Assembly: GCA_036172665.1 (NCBI GenBank)
Contig: CM069870.1
Coordinates: 21,426,001-21,490,000 of the forward strand
Reading direction: 5' to 3'
Source: Prosopocoilus inquinatus
Taxonomy: Eukaryota; Arthropoda; Insecta; Coleoptera; Lucanidae
Length of the DNA stretch: 64,000 nucleotides
In this document: in pieces, positions 1 to 12,120 of the stretch
Numbering within the stretch: the stretch's first letter is position 1
Layout of the letters: each line of letters begins with the position of its first letter
The notes under the pieces: generated by a model
Database searches by the model: none
Told to the model about the DNA's origin: nothing
What the model saw: the letters and a program-made list of their open reading frames with translations, nothing else
Translations under genes and position numbers: made by a program

Positions 1-1119
1 TTTTCTAGGATAGTCTGTAATGTTCTAATCTAGGATACTTTCTAAATTTATAGGATATCAAAGATCAAAATAGGTATTTCCTTGTTAATTCCAACTTCGT
101 TACTATAATTTGATTTTTTTAATAAAATTTGTAAACTATAATTCCCAACATTTTCGAATAATATCGTTCGGAAATTCCATTATCAGAGGATTGCCTGCAA
201 ATTTTGTAAACGTTTGCAAGCGCATTTCATCTGTTTCGTGATAGCCGATCGAAATTATTATTCCACGCATAGTCATAAAATTTCCGCCTTCAGCGCTGTC
301 TATTTTTCTTTATTGAACTAGTCCATGTCAGTTATAGTTTATTTTACAAGTTAATGTTTTGACTGAAAGATTAATCTGGTTTCACTCTAGACCTTTAACC
401 ATTTCGGTTAATATCAAATGCGGTTGGTTCTTACTGATGTCATGAGGTTTTTAATTCGTATCATCGTACATTTGGGGGCACGGCTACTTTTACTTTATTA
501 ATTCGTGCTGTACCGGGAGCCAGTCAGTCGGTGGTATTGTTTATGGGGGTGCAGTCATATTTGATTGGTTCACATTTTGGTTACAGTTGAAGACCTTCAA
601 GGGAGAGCTTCCTCGTCGTACGGCGTTTTGTCAGCTCTGACTTGGCGCTGGTGGAACAATAAGCTTGTTAAAAGTTTGTCTGAAGCTTCGTCTTTGAAGA
701 TCACGACCCAGGTCCAGATGCATTAGTTGTTTTAAAAGCTAGAATGAGTTTTACTCAATACACGGACCGACGTCGAACATAAATCTATCCATAACTGAAC
801 CAATAAGACTCTTTAGTTTAGTAACTACTTAATAGTGGGATGGTAGCCACTATAAAAGATTCAAAATTCTAAATTTGTCAAATATTTAAAGCAATCTGAC
901 CTGATCAAGACAATTAAATGAATTTAAAAGGAAGCCTAGCATGCATTTCCTCTCTTTACATACGAAACCCTTAACTCATGTTCGTATACGTATACATAAA
1001 CCACGATCTGAACGAGTTAAACGAACCGGAATATAGTTCGGAAGCAAACTCTGTCGATATTTTTGCCTTTATGCGAGGCACACGTAATTTAGTGGAGAGA
1101 AGCAGCAGCATGGCAAGTT
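1..1119. other. Non-coding stretch, probably intron
   Basis: I see no gene, terminal repeats or tandem repeat here. Positions about 420-730 are richer in G+C than the surroundings. They hold a short plus-strand open frame that ends at a TAG near 725 and that I do not recognise. If the Phactr gene continues to the left of the window, this is intron or flank. Confidence 0.4.
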
Positions 1120-2030
1120 TTGCGCGCAAGGAAACTATCGAAATGCACGGATAGCGTGTCCAATAAAATCAGAATTTTATGCCGAATTTTTCAAACTCGA
1201 ACTTCTCTGATCAAATCGGGGCGAAGTTGTGTAGTAATCGAGGGCCGAGGGCTGGAGCTAAACGAATATTTAACGAGGGGGTGTTATTTTGGCAACAATT
1301 TGTAAACACAAAGGTTGAAGTTCACCTCGAATTTGTACAATAAAATTGACTAAATTAACAAAACAGCACGTGAAGTCCTAGTAGAGAACAAGTTGTAGTC
1401 CAAATTTCGGGCCTGGAGTAGAGTTACGACAGGACGGGAGCTATTTTTAGAACCTGAACAACACTGCTGACTATGCGCAATAAAATCAGAATTTTGTGAT
1501 GAATTTTTCAAACTCGAACTCCTCTCGACAAATCAAATCGGGGCAAAGTTGTGGTAATCGCAGATCGAGAGCTAAATGAATATTTAACGAGGGGATGTAG
1601 TTTTGACAACAGTTTTTAAGCACAAATATTCAAGTTCACCTCGAAGTTGAACAAAAAAATTGACCTAATAAAGCAGTACGTGAGGCCCTAAGAACGTACA
1701 ACTTACAGTCCAACCTTCGGGCCTGGAGTAGAGTTATGAGTTACGTATCAGTGGGAGAGAACTTGAATAAGCCTACTGACTGTTTTTGCAACTGGTCGCA
1801 AGACGAATGCAAAAAAAGTAATCACCTTAAGGTGGACGAGACTTACCTACAATTGATCAAGAACGTACAACTTACAGTCCAACCTTCGGGCCCGGAGTAA
1901 AGTTACGAGTTACGTCTGAGTGGGAGCTACTTTTAGAACTTGAATAAGCCTACTGACTGTTCGCAACTGGTCGGAAGATGAATGCAAAAAGAATAATCAC
2001 CTTAAGGTGAACGAGACTTGCCTACAATTA
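1120..2030. repeat. Diverged tandem duplication array
   Basis: The word CAATAAAATCAGAATTTT starts at 1161 and again at 1478. The word GTCCAA(A/C)(T/C)TTCGGGCC starts at 1398, 1708 and 1877. The spacings are therefore about 317, 310 and 169 bp: two diverged units of roughly 315 bp followed by a half-unit duplication. The short plus-strand open frame at 1120-1305 is part of this repeat and has no protein signature. Confidence 0.75.
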
Positions 2031-2125
2031 AGCAAATAAACGCCTGACCAAAAGAAAGGTTTACTTATCAAAATATTCCGACGAAATTTACAAAAACAAA
2101 AGTGATACATGGATCGATTAGCAAT

Positions 2126-2257
2126 CGGTTTCATAACCGAACTAAAGGAGAATTTAAAGTCACAGTCTGAAGTCAAAACAAATGCGAAAACATAGTTATT
2201 TACACATAGGAATGTGACTTTTATTTTAAAGTCTCCTTTAGTTCGATTATGAAACCG
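2126..2257. mobile_element. Foldback hairpin (small MITE-like)
   Basis: CGGTTTCATAACCGAACTAA at 2126 is repeated in inverted form up to 2257 (TTAGTTCGATTATGAAACCG). The arms are about 40 bp and the interior about 50 bp. A G-run (about 2271-2283) follows it. No target duplication could be assigned. Confidence 0.6.
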
Positions 2258-2733
2258 GGCCTTCATAAAATTGGGGGGGGGGGGTATCTAGCCCCGAAGC
2301 GAGAGTAACCACGGTTCATCTCAATTGGACTCAATTGGGTTGTTTTTTTTTTTGTAACCCACACGAAGAGGAGACGCAGCGGTTTTATACCAAACCTAAT
2401 TTGATATCGACTTGCTGGCAGTGTTGCCAATCAATTCGACAAAAACTTCCTTTTTCGGCGTATAGTATTTCCTTAGAATTTCCTAAATTAATTAGGGAGA
2501 TTGAAATAGGAGATTAAAATTAAAAACACAAACAATAAAAAAAATAAATTTATAAGATTCTTCTGCAATTAACTGTTAAAATAAACGAGAGAAAACTATT
2601 AAAACAACCTAACCTCGCACTTTGTTGCACATTATAGTAATCAGAAGCAGTGTTGCCAACTCTACTCAACAAATTCGTACATTAAAAAAAAATTGCTGCA
2701 AATCATTAATGATTGCAGTGAAAACCTCGAGTA

Positions 2734-2782
2734 GCCTCTGTACAGCTGTTTCAGCCCTATTTGAGGCTTCTTCAGCAGAAAC
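2734..2782 (-). ncRNA. Hammerhead ribozyme, type I
   Basis: Read on the minus strand, 49 nt form every element of a type I hammerhead. Stem I is GUUUCUG with CAGAGGC, seven pairs of which two are G-U. The core box is CUGAAGA. Stem II is AGCCU with GGGCU around a CAAAUA loop. The second box is GAAA. A minimal stem III of AC with GU closes an AGCU loop. The predicted cleavage site is GUA, cutting between 2741 and 2740. Small type I hammerheads with a tiny stem III are known from Penelope-like elements and retrozymes. Here the motif lies 86 bp inside a hAT-like element, so it is either a captured retroelement piece or part of the repeat itself. Activity is inferred from fold only. Confidence 0.75.
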
Positions 2783-2820
2783 GTAGTAGCTCGAGATTTC
2801 CACTGTAAACCAAAAATGAC

Positions 2821-2886
2821 ACAAACAGCGACACCCTACGATCGCTTTTTCACCTAACATTGTGATCGTAGGGTGTCGCTGTTTTA
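2821..2886. repeat. Hairpin with ACCCTACGATC arms
   Basis: ACAAACAGCGACACCCTACG from 2821 is repeated in inverted form up to 2886, with a 20-bp loop. The downstream words TTTTATCTGT and ATTTCTTA resemble the palindromic block at 63.8-64.0 kb, suggesting the two elements are related. Confidence 0.7.
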
Positions 2887-3164
2887 TCTGTACATTTCTT
2901 AGATAATAAAAAATCAAATTTTGATGTTAAAAATTGTATTACCATGAGGTGGTGCTTAATAATAATAATAATATCTAATAGTAAGAAAAAGAAACTGTAA
3001 CAAAAAGACTATTCTTGAATAGAGAAAGTTAGCGCTTTAGTTAAATTTATTCAAAATTTTTTTGCAGTTTTTGTTTTTCGAACGTAATGCGTTCGTCACT
3101 TGTTATTATAGGTTATTGTTATACATAATTAATATAATAATAATAACATAATATTGTTATTAAT

Positions 3165-3285
3165 AGCGTTTTCCACTGGCTGCGCTAGCATGCACTGAGT
3201 GTATTTCCATCTAGGTTCAGCTTTATGTAATAAAACTAGATGGAGATACACTCAGTGCATGCTAGCGCAGCCAGCCGAAAACGCT
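3165..3285. mobile_element. MITE, AGCGTTTTCCACTG family (copy 1)
   Basis: AGCGTTTTCCACTGGCTGCG at 3165 and its inverted copy ending at 3285 flank a short loop. The arms also share GCTAGCATGCACTGAGTGTA. Related hairpins lie at 9096-9195 and 30638-30747. All three begin with (A)ATAGCGTTTTC-type ends, so this is a dispersed family of hairpins of about 110-120 bp. Confidence 0.75.
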
Positions 3286-4636
3286 GCAAGTTTGAAGTTC
3301 GTCCTCAAATAATTTTTTCTTGCGATCGTCATTTGTTTCCATCATTTCCATTTCAAATATTTCCATCACTTTTTGATTGTTTCTTTTTGTTGTCATTGTT
3401 GCCGTTATTGTTTGAAACAAGACTAAGCTCGTAGCAGCTTTGAATTAATAATTTGTTTTACCTTTTTCTTTTGCTTTGTTTATCTAATAAAATTGTCTTT
3501 TCTTCCTTTTCTAAATATATTACGAGCGCAATTTGCTTTTCTTCATCGCGGTTTTCCATCGTAAAGTGAAATATACGATCGTCATTCGTACTTTTTTCCT
3601 TTTCGTTCTGAACTGAAATTAATTAATCAATTTTTTTGCACTTGTTTGTCCTTCGCGAATAAATACAGTCGTTATTTGTTTTTTTCCTGCTTTCTTCAAA
3701 TTTTTCGCTTAATAAATTATTTTGCTATTGATGAGTTGTCTCAAGAAAATTAATAATTATGAAAAAAAACAGTTAAAGCTGTGTGTACTTAAGCATCTTT
3801 GTCTCATTTTCCATTTGTAGTAGATTTCTGAGATTTCTCGGTTGTGAAAAACATTTTTCGTTTTTTTCTTAATCGTTTGCAATTTTTCAAAATTGACACA
3901 ATTATATTTTTTTCGGAAAGTGTAATTTTTCTACTGCGATCGTGTTTCTGGGCCGTCAAAAATGTTCTTCGTTGCTTCATTTTGTTTTTGATTGTTTGCT
4001 TTTTCTGTTTTATTTTCGAAAATCGATTATCTTTTGTTCCCCCTTTTCCTTTTTTTTTAAATTTGTGAATTTCATTTCTCTTCTTATTATTACTTTTTTT
4101 TGAGAAATTTTAAATGTTTTTCTTTTCATTTTTATTTTAAATTTATTTTTCGTTCAAAATCCAAAATATGTCTTTGTTCTCCCTTTTCCTTTCTTTTTAA
4201 ATTTGTGAATTTCATTTCGATTGTTTATTACTTTTTTTTGAGAAATTTTAAATGGTTGTTTTTAATTTTAATTTTAAACAATTTTTCGTTCAAAATCCAA
4301 AATATGTTTATTAAAAAAACAATCATATTTACGCACAGATTTTTAAGCAAAATTTGTACGTCGTACCAACTACTGCTAAATAATCGTACGGATACGACTG
4401 GAATCGTATGGTTGGCAACATTGATCAGAAGCAAAAGAACGAACCGACGCGACGCCGGCGGCGTGTACTTCGCCAACATTTGGCTTTTTGTCTTTACATA
4501 AGCGCGAACATTAAGAATGAATGAAAAATCTAAAACAAAAAATAGTTTTTGCAATTCTTTCCCCCTTTTCCCTTTTGTTTGAAATTATCCCTAGATTTAA
4601 CGACTTTTTCCCTACATTGGCAACACTGCTTGGTGT

Positions 4637-7600
4637 ATTTAATTTTAGTAAAATGCCTGTAAAAACAATGGACAGGACCATCTTAAGGCCTACGAAAATA
4701 ATTTTTAGCTAACGAAAAGGGGGAAAACCCCTGTATTAGATTAATTAGTAAGAATCCAGATTCTTATCATTATTTTTTTAATAATTCGATGCATTTCATT
4801 TACTTAAGACATTTTATTAAATTAACGAAAGCATTAGTCAGCTTGCAATGCACAAAGAAATGAGATCATATTAGGGCACTGTATTAAAAGAAAAGAACAA
4901 GCTTGCATTGCGCACTGCTTTGCAGAACGAAAAATATCATTGAATCAACGGTGAGTCATGGAAAAGCTCCGTGCGTTGCATTAATGCAGCTTCTCTGGCA
5001 AGCCACTTCTAGGAATTTCCGGTGCTAGCTGTAGCTACCCACATCACTCTAGATCATAATATATACAATAAGAGAAGAATGTTACTAGTATGACTGAGTC
5101 TGTTTAACACGCGTCTTAAATAATTGAAGTTTTCGAAATTCAAAACTTATTCCATCAGTCAATTTTCCTGATTTAATTTAAATATAGTGTAACTAAGAAG
5201 CATCCACAAGGGTGCGTTTCAGTAACGAATCATTGTTGCTTGAAATTTAGCAGCTAATAAAGGTTTTTAGAAGTAAATTGGGTTTCGTTTATCTTTCCTC
5301 CACGAGCGGCGAGGGTAAGTTTGAGATAAAGTATTATTGTTACTTAAAACTTAACACCTACGGAAAGCTTTTAGAAATAAACTGATCTTTTCTTCTCCCT
5401 TTCACATTCCAGTTTCAACTTTACGTTAATTGTTAAAATTTAACTATATATATAGTCGCGTAATTAAATTAATTTTGCATAATTTTTGTTTGTATTCTCT
5501 TTCTTATTGTACGAAAATTCTCTTGTAGTTGAATGTATACATTTTGTTAATTTAAGATTCGGATTTTTATTTGAACTATTATAAGGAATTAGTATTAATA
5601 AGTTGAGAAAGACGTAAAGAGTGGACCGATCGCAACAATTCCAAAAATATAAGTGGACGCCTTTCGAGCGATCTGTGGAAAACGACTTGGAAATCGATTT
5701 CTGGCTTTCCATTCGAAAACCAGAACGCTATTTACAAAGGAATTTGACATTCAACGTTGTACGGATCGTTTAAAGAAATGGGGACAAAAAGGGATGAAAA
5801 GTTGGTTGGGTTGGGTTTCGAACCTCCGTCCACACGTTTTACGTAACGATGGGCAGAGACGGATTCAGGGCCTATGAAAATAACCTTTAGCTAACAAAAT
5901 AGGGAGAAAACGCCTGTATTAGAACAACGATGGGCAGAGACGAATTCAGGACCAGTTAAGGCCCTATAAATATAACTTTTAGCTGACGCCTGTATTAGAT
6001 TAAGCACAAAGTTCGTCGTACAAGTGCGAGATGACGTTGCATTGCACTTCATGAAACTTTAAACCCCTTTAAAATATTCAAACCAGAGCGCCTCATCGAT
6101 TTTCTCATTATGCAGTAGCAACATACTTATTTATTTATTTATTTGCAAAAGCTGGTGGTGATCCGTTAGCTGTCCCATCTATCTGCAGCTCCAAAATACA
6201 GGCCTGTATTGATTAAGTTATAAATTTTCCGCCGATATTTTATTTCGTGACGTAAACGGCTCCGGGGTCATATTTATACGTCTTCATTACCATTCCGACT
6301 GCTAATAAATTCTCAAACGAGCTCTTCTCCTCCTATGGATAATAAAATAAAAAAAAAAATGGGCCGAATCTATTCGGTTGTGTGTGGACCGTTTCAAACT
6401 AGTAACGATTTTATTTATTTATTAATTGGGCGAGCAACATTATCGCAGGAAACTTACGTCGGTCACACTTGTAATTATGTATTTCGAGCCTGATTTGTGG
6501 CCCAATAAATTAATTAAAGTACGCAATAAAAAATAATTAATTGCTGTTTTCAAGTCAAACTTAAAGTCTGAGATTTTAAATTATTATCTTATTTATCCAA
6601 ATCACTTTCTTCTTATTATTTTTTGAATGGTGAAGTACACCCAGTGTTTTAATTATTTTTTTTTAATTTTAATTAATTTTCTCAATACAACCAACTCATC
6701 AATAGCAGGGTGATCATTTATTTCTAGATTAGATCTCTGATAAACGTTGTCTCGACTGCACTATTTCTTATTTCCTATCTGTTTACCCAACGCACTTGTC
6801 GTGGCGTGTGCGTTTATTTAATTAAGTGGTGTAATGAGGTCGAATGTGTAAGTTGTAAAACTACTAGGTGAACGTGAGTCCATATTAGCCGGTTATTATG
6901 GTACCAATCAGTGTGAAAAGCAAACATAAAAGTGGAACGACTACGTTTCATACAGTTATTACACGTGCAGGAGCAGGAAATTGCCTGCCTATTGATGTGA
7001 TGGAATGTTTATGACAATGTTAAACTTATAGGCAGGCTCGTTTGTGTAAAACGTAACTCAACAACGTTACAACAATATATCAGGGGGGCGAAAGGGGTTG
7101 TTGGGAACACCATTAATCAAGTCACGACAATAACAAAAAGAAACAACGGAAAATTACGTTTGTGATTGAGAGAAAACGATGACTGCGATGAATTGCATAA
7201 ATTTTCCCTTCACCCCATCCCCAATGAATGCACTTAAAAGTGTAGCACTAATGCATTTTTCGAATCATCGAATACAGGGTGTTCCTTGAACGTCTTTAAA
7301 GCTTCAGGTGAACTTATTATATACGCGATAGTGATACCAAAATTGTTAACGTGAACTTCTCATCGTGCATAGTTACCTCATACTAGGGACCCTAAATTTG
7401 ATTGACGCTTATCTTACTTGCTACGGTTCGGAAACAATCTGTCAGTTGTCATCCTCTTTTCGATCAGGACTGGCCGTATGAAATCGTAAACATATATTTT
7501 ATTCTTTCTAATCTAGTTAGTAACTTAATGAGAAATTCAAACTACGTCAGCCAACCATAAAATCTGAAATTGACTGTTCATTTCCGAACGCTCTAATTAG

Positions 7601-8350
7601 AACAAGTTAAATGCCAATTACATCTACGGACCATATCCCATACAAATCAATTTAAAAGTCTGGGACGTGTGGAAACGTTGCATTTTTACTTCAGGGACAT
7701 TCGTAATAGTAAGTTCCTAAAAAGAGAAATCATGATACTTCCAAAAAATCACCGTTCATATGCATTTTTCTTTACAATAATTCATTTGCAAAGAAGAAAA
7801 AAAATGATGAAAATTAACAATCGCAAATACTTAATTGTTATTCACTTGTTTTTTTTCTCTCTCTCTCTCTCTCTCTATTTATAAATTAAAATACTTTTCG
7901 CAAAAAATAATACGACACCAAAACTAACAATTGCAAGAATAATAAACATTCATTAATATTTATGAAACGAAAACAAAAACAGAGAAAGCACAACAAAAAC
8001 CAAAAACAATTTAAAAGGTCGCCATACGTTTGATTGTTTTAAAATCCACCGAATAAAAATAATTAAAACTCAATCAATTATTGAAAGTAATCGCTAATTT
8101 CATCTGCTGGAAAATAAATAACGAAATTACAGAAATAACGCCAAAGCTTTCACAAAAAAAAATGAATGATGGTGAGTTCGAGACATCTAAAACACAACAT
8201 GTTTCGGTTACAACACTAGCCATCATTAGAGAACTAAAAGTTCCCGAGAGAAACACATTAGGCTTAGAATAATGTAACAAACAGAATAAAGAAAATGTTT
8301 TAGAAACTTTAACTAGTAAAGGAACGTATTGAAATACGAATAGGATGTAA
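4637..8350. other. Non-coding stretch with diverged direct repeats
   Basis: No gene is recognisable. Segments around 4682-4742, 5866-5930 and 5955-6003 share the words GGCC, TTTTAGCTAAC and CCTGTATTAGA, so they are diverged copies of one sequence. A roughly 100-bp duplication occurs at 5228-5310 and 5330-5410. A motif resembling the tRNA B box (GGTTCGAAACC, minus strand, near 5815-5825) has no matching A box. A CT microsatellite lies near 7856-7874. A TACAGGGTGTTCC word, shared with many repeat ends here, sits near 7274. Confidence 0.5.
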
Positions 8351-8890
8351 ACCCTTAAATGCATGGTCTCGTATACCGGCTGTCTCAAAAATAGTGTCAA
8401 TCTTTTATACGTCACATACTGCAAACCAACCTGACTCTAAAATCGAAAATAAAATTTTCCTATGATGGTTGTTATGTTTCAAGTTTTAGAAGTAGGAAGT
8501 TTCTGAGACCTACTGTACGTGAAACAATCGTTTAACCCTTAAATGCATGGTCTTGCATACCGGGTGTCCATCTTTTATATCTCATACTACAAACCAACCC
8601 GACTGTCGACAATCGGAAATAAAATTTTTCCATGATGATCACTTTTCAAGTTTTATGAGTAGAAAGTTTCTAAGATGGCTTGTACATGAAACAACCCTTT
8701 AATCCTTAAATACATGATTTTGTATACCGGGTGTCTCAAAAATAGTGTCCATCTTTTATACGTCACATACTGCAAACCAATCTGACTCTAAAATCGGAAA
8801 TAAAATTTTCCTATGATGGTTGTTACGTTTCAAGTTTTAGAAGTAGGAAGTTTCTGAGACATACTGTACATGAAACAACCGAAATATATC
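8351..8890. repeat. Three tandem copies of a 166-184 bp unit
   Basis: Units start near 8351, 8535 and 8701 with ACCCTTAAATGCATGGT or a close variant. They share GTATACCGG(C/G)TGTC and CTGCAAACCAA further on or close variants of these. Unit lengths are 184 and about 166 bp. The embedded TATACCGGGTGTC word also ends the large foldback elements of this window, so the array probably derives from such an element. Confidence 0.8.
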
Positions 8891-9057
8891 ATTCTAGTAT
8901 TGCTAAGAGCATAAAGTGCAGGATGCTCTTTTAAATGATCAAACACAGAAAGGTACGTACTGTCTTAAGTTTGGACTGATGGTTGTTAAATTTACTTTGT
9001 TACACCAAACATCGCGTCGTCTGTCATTGCTTCGTTTGAAAAATTTAAATTGTATGT

Positions 9058-9238
9058 AGCAGGTTTTGAATTTCGCGCCAAAAATGAATTCTAATAGCGT
9101 TTTCGACTGATTGCTCGGGAGCGCTCTCAGAGTATCTTCCATCTAACTAACCTCATGTAAAAACAGAGGACGAAGATACTCCCAGAGTGCTTATTATTTC
9201 TCGAATTTCTATTTTTGGCGCGAAATTCAAAACCTGCT
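9058..9238. mobile_element. Foldback element with a nested MITE
   Basis: AGCAGGTTTTGAATTTCGCG at 9058 and its inverted copy ending at 9238 form 28-bp arms (AGCAGG...CCAAAAAT). Inside, near 9096-9195, lies a hairpin starting AGCGTTTTC that belongs to the family seen at 3165-3285. The arrangement suggests one small element inserted into another. Confidence 0.75.
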
Positions 9239-12029
9239 GAACTTTCAATTTTTCTTTCCGTTTTCATCTTGGTTGAAACTAAATAAGATAATGTTTTAGG
9301 AAATATGGGAAAAGGTTACGAATAATTAAATGTTTTGTAAAAGGGAAACAACACCAATTATTAAAACAAGCGAGCAAAGAGACTAACTTGGTCAGATGGT
9401 TATATGTAGATGATGAACTAGAAACGACAAAATGTTTGAGTAAATGAATGAATGAATGAATTAAGAATTAATAAAACATTTCTAGATTTTTCTTGCAATG
9501 TTCGCCTTTATATTAAATTTGTGTAAAGCAGTGACGTTGTCAGCGGAACTAAATTTATGCGAAGTTTTTATTAAATGATTTGCAAAATTTAAGTCAATTT
9601 TGTCTTTAAAAATGATTTTCGTTAGTATACTCTTTACTATACCCATTCTAACTCTTAACGTTAAACTGTTATCATCCTAACGACTACTCTATCTTACGAC
9701 TATTAACCGGCGTAAGCTAACTAACTTCACTACGCGACATCCTTTAAAAGTTAATTTTATATTATAATCGTAGTTTCATAATTGGAACAAGTAAACCTGA
9801 CACGCTTATATTCCGTCGCGTTGAACTTTTATGCACTACGGAATTACCATGCAAACAAATGCTTGTCGTTACAGTGTAGAGCCGGCTTTCCAAATGACAG
9901 GGCCCGTGTGCAGAAAGCACAATGGCGCCCTTTTATAAGCACATTTTTGTGATGTGGAGTATGGCGGCTTCACAAGCCATAAAAAAAACCTCTTAATTTT
10001 TTCATTCTAATTAAACTAATCTTTAAAATTGAAATTTAGCAGTTCTCATTTTGCCGATTTATGAAATTGAATTTTATTCCCTTCCATTTTATAAATGAAG
10101 TTGGTTCTTGTCCGATGAGAAATGTAAGTAAAAAGTTTTTCTAATCTTAAATCGGACAGAATTATGAATGGAAATACACTCAACGTTTCGCTATAGATTT
10201 ACATTTTAGTAAACTGGGCTTTGTTTGTAAAATTCAATGTCGGGCTTGAAACAGAAAAAAAATCTGTACAGATACAAAGTTTTTAATTGTAAAAGAATGG
10301 AAGAATTCTTTTGCGTGTTTCAACGATAACTAGAAAACCAAATAACTCTTTTTCACCCCTTTTTTGTATCCAATTTTGTTAGCAGTTGAACCTCGATTTT
10401 CATTGTTAGTGGCGCCTGATTTTCCAAAAAGAAAACCAGAAATCGTTTTCCGCGGATCGCTCGAATGGCGTCTGTTTACATTTTCAGAATTGTCGAAATT
10501 CGTCCACTTCTTAGCTCTTTCTTAGCTTTATTAGTAGTTCTGCCTTATATTAGTTTTTAGACTGGAGAAATATCACCATTTAACTTGCTAAAATTTTATC
10601 AACTAATAGATTTTAAACTAGAATATGAAAGAGAGATCAGAAAAGACGTATTAGTACACTTTTATAGGCTTTCTTTAGATGCTGTATTTTAAGCAAAAAC
10701 GATTGTATTTTTTTCAAACTAACCTAGCCAGTCGTGGATACTTCATAGGTACACTTTATTTAAATTGATCTAGGAAAATTGATTGAGAGAAGAAAAAATT
10801 TGAATTTGGAAGAAATTCTCGACGAGGAAAATTGAAACGCGGTGTCAAAGTCACGTTCATAACTAACTCCATCTTTCTTCTCTTATGGTATTTATTATAT
10901 GATACAGGGTATCGTGAGTGGCCTAAGCTAGTCCGAAATTTCCTGGAATTTACTTGCACTGGGCGTGCGTTGAGGGCTTTCCTATGGTTCATTTATAATA
11001 ATAATAATAATAATGGTTTATTGACCACTGATTAGCAGTAAGTACAATAAGAACACAGAATTGTGTAACTTAATATTATAAAAACACGTAAACATTTATG
11101 ATTCAGAAATATTTTGCGCCCTGCAGATGCAATATACTCTATTATAGTGCATAATGGGCGTGTTCTTTTTGCCACAAATCTCATCTCAACTCAGATAAAC
11201 GTCATTTCCGTTGGCTTGAACTGTGATTTCGATCTCCCATCTTGTCACTCGTGCACTCCTATTAGTTGCCAGGTTGAAATACTCATTCAAACTTACTTAT
11301 TGGCGCGAACGGAAATGACGTCCTATTGTAAGCTTGTTCGTTTTTTAAACTTGATCCGGATAGTACTTGGTGTACTTTAAGCTGACTAATGCTTTCATTA
11401 TAACAGTTCGGAACTGCACATATTGTATTTTGTGTTTCCAAATGTGTCATATTCCCACATGATTTCTAATTTAATAAAGTGCTAAAATAAGAAAAATAAT
11501 AATAATAATGTGGTTTCTAATTTTCTATGAAAACAAAACTTAATGAAACAAATGCTTTCATAATTTTAATTTTCTGTTCGTGTATAATTTTATTAAAATG
11601 AAATTAGAAATCATGCAACTTCTGCAAAATAATTACTGCCGATAGATTGCTGGATTTTCCTGCACGTTCTTAATTTTTCCCTTGGATTTTATATTTTCTG
11701 TAAAACTTGTAAAGAGTAAAAAAAAAATTAATATCCTCAGGTGACATTTTTTAAGGCACAAATACAAGAAACAAATAATTAAGTATAACAAATAAGTATA
11801 CATATTTATCTGCTACACATATAAATATTTAATTTTATGAATCAAATTTATCACTAAATGTTCCTTTTATTTTTAAACACAATTTTCGGTAGAATAAAAC
11901 AAAATGCGTTAAAAAAGGAATTTAAAAATGAAAATATGCAAATAAATATTTTTTTAGATAAAACTTGACCAATCAAAATATAATTTAACTTTTAGGAAAT
12001 AAAAAAGTCAAGTGGATTTTCAACACTTT
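9239..12029. other. Non-coding stretch
   Basis: No recognisable gene. It holds an ATGA microsatellite near 9445-9460, AAT runs near 11000 and 11494, and an inverted pair of 13-bp words (CGTCATTTCCGTT and its complement) about 105 bp apart near 11200 and 11315. The minus-strand open frame at 10756-10992 has no signature that I recognise. Confidence 0.45.
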
Positions 12030-12120
12030 GTCGGGACCCTTGTTTGGTCGGGGGCACGGGTGCCTCGCACTCCTTGTGGTCGGCTCTGTTCTGGTGACCC
12101 GCTGACACCTTTTGCTGCGT
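12030..12120 (-). other. GC-rich island, possible unidentified exon
   Basis: About 90 bp stand out sharply in G+C from AT-rich surroundings. On the minus strand an acceptor-like TTACGCAG precedes the island. A 2-nt entry, as in the other Phactr junctions, gives a polar open frame reading roughly KGVSGSPEQSRPQG before a stop; another frame is also open. No good donor is seen. This could be an exon of the disordered middle of Phactr, an alternative last exon, or a chance GC patch. Confidence 0.2.

Larger units (their letters stand above)
2648..4423. mobile_element. Inner hAT-like element with perfect 8-bp duplication
   Basis: The left terminus is CAGTGTTGCCAAC and the right terminus, read inward, is CAATGTTGCCAAC, one mismatch in 13. 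The 8-mer ATCAGAAG lies directly outside both ends (2640-2647 and 4424-4431) without a mismatch. An 8-bp duplication with CARTGTTG ends is the hAT-superfamily signature. The 1776-bp body has no transposase. It contains a hammerhead ribozyme near the left end, a hairpin at 2821-2886, a foldback MITE at 3165-3285 and T-rich sequence with GATCGTCATTTG words. Open frames inside it are low-complexity Phe/Leu runs. Confidence 0.85.
2419..4628. mobile_element. Outer non-coding hAT-like element
   Basis: The left end CAGTGTTGCCAAT at 2419 is matched by its exact 13-bp reverse complement ending at 4628. The flanking 8-mers CTTGCTGG (2411-2418) and CTTGGTGT (4629-4636) agree at 6 of 8 positions, as expected for an old hAT-type target duplication. 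The element is about 2.2 kb and T-rich on the plus strand, with no transposase reading frame. A second hAT-like element (2648-4423) is nested inside it. That leaves only about 230 and 205 bp of outer-element sequence, so the outer element may itself have been a short MITE. Confidence 0.6.

Noticed and set aside
5805..5900. tRNA gene or tRNA-derived SINE (exact B box GGTTCGAAACC, minus strand)
   Set aside because: No A box at the right distance and no cloverleaf can be drawn.
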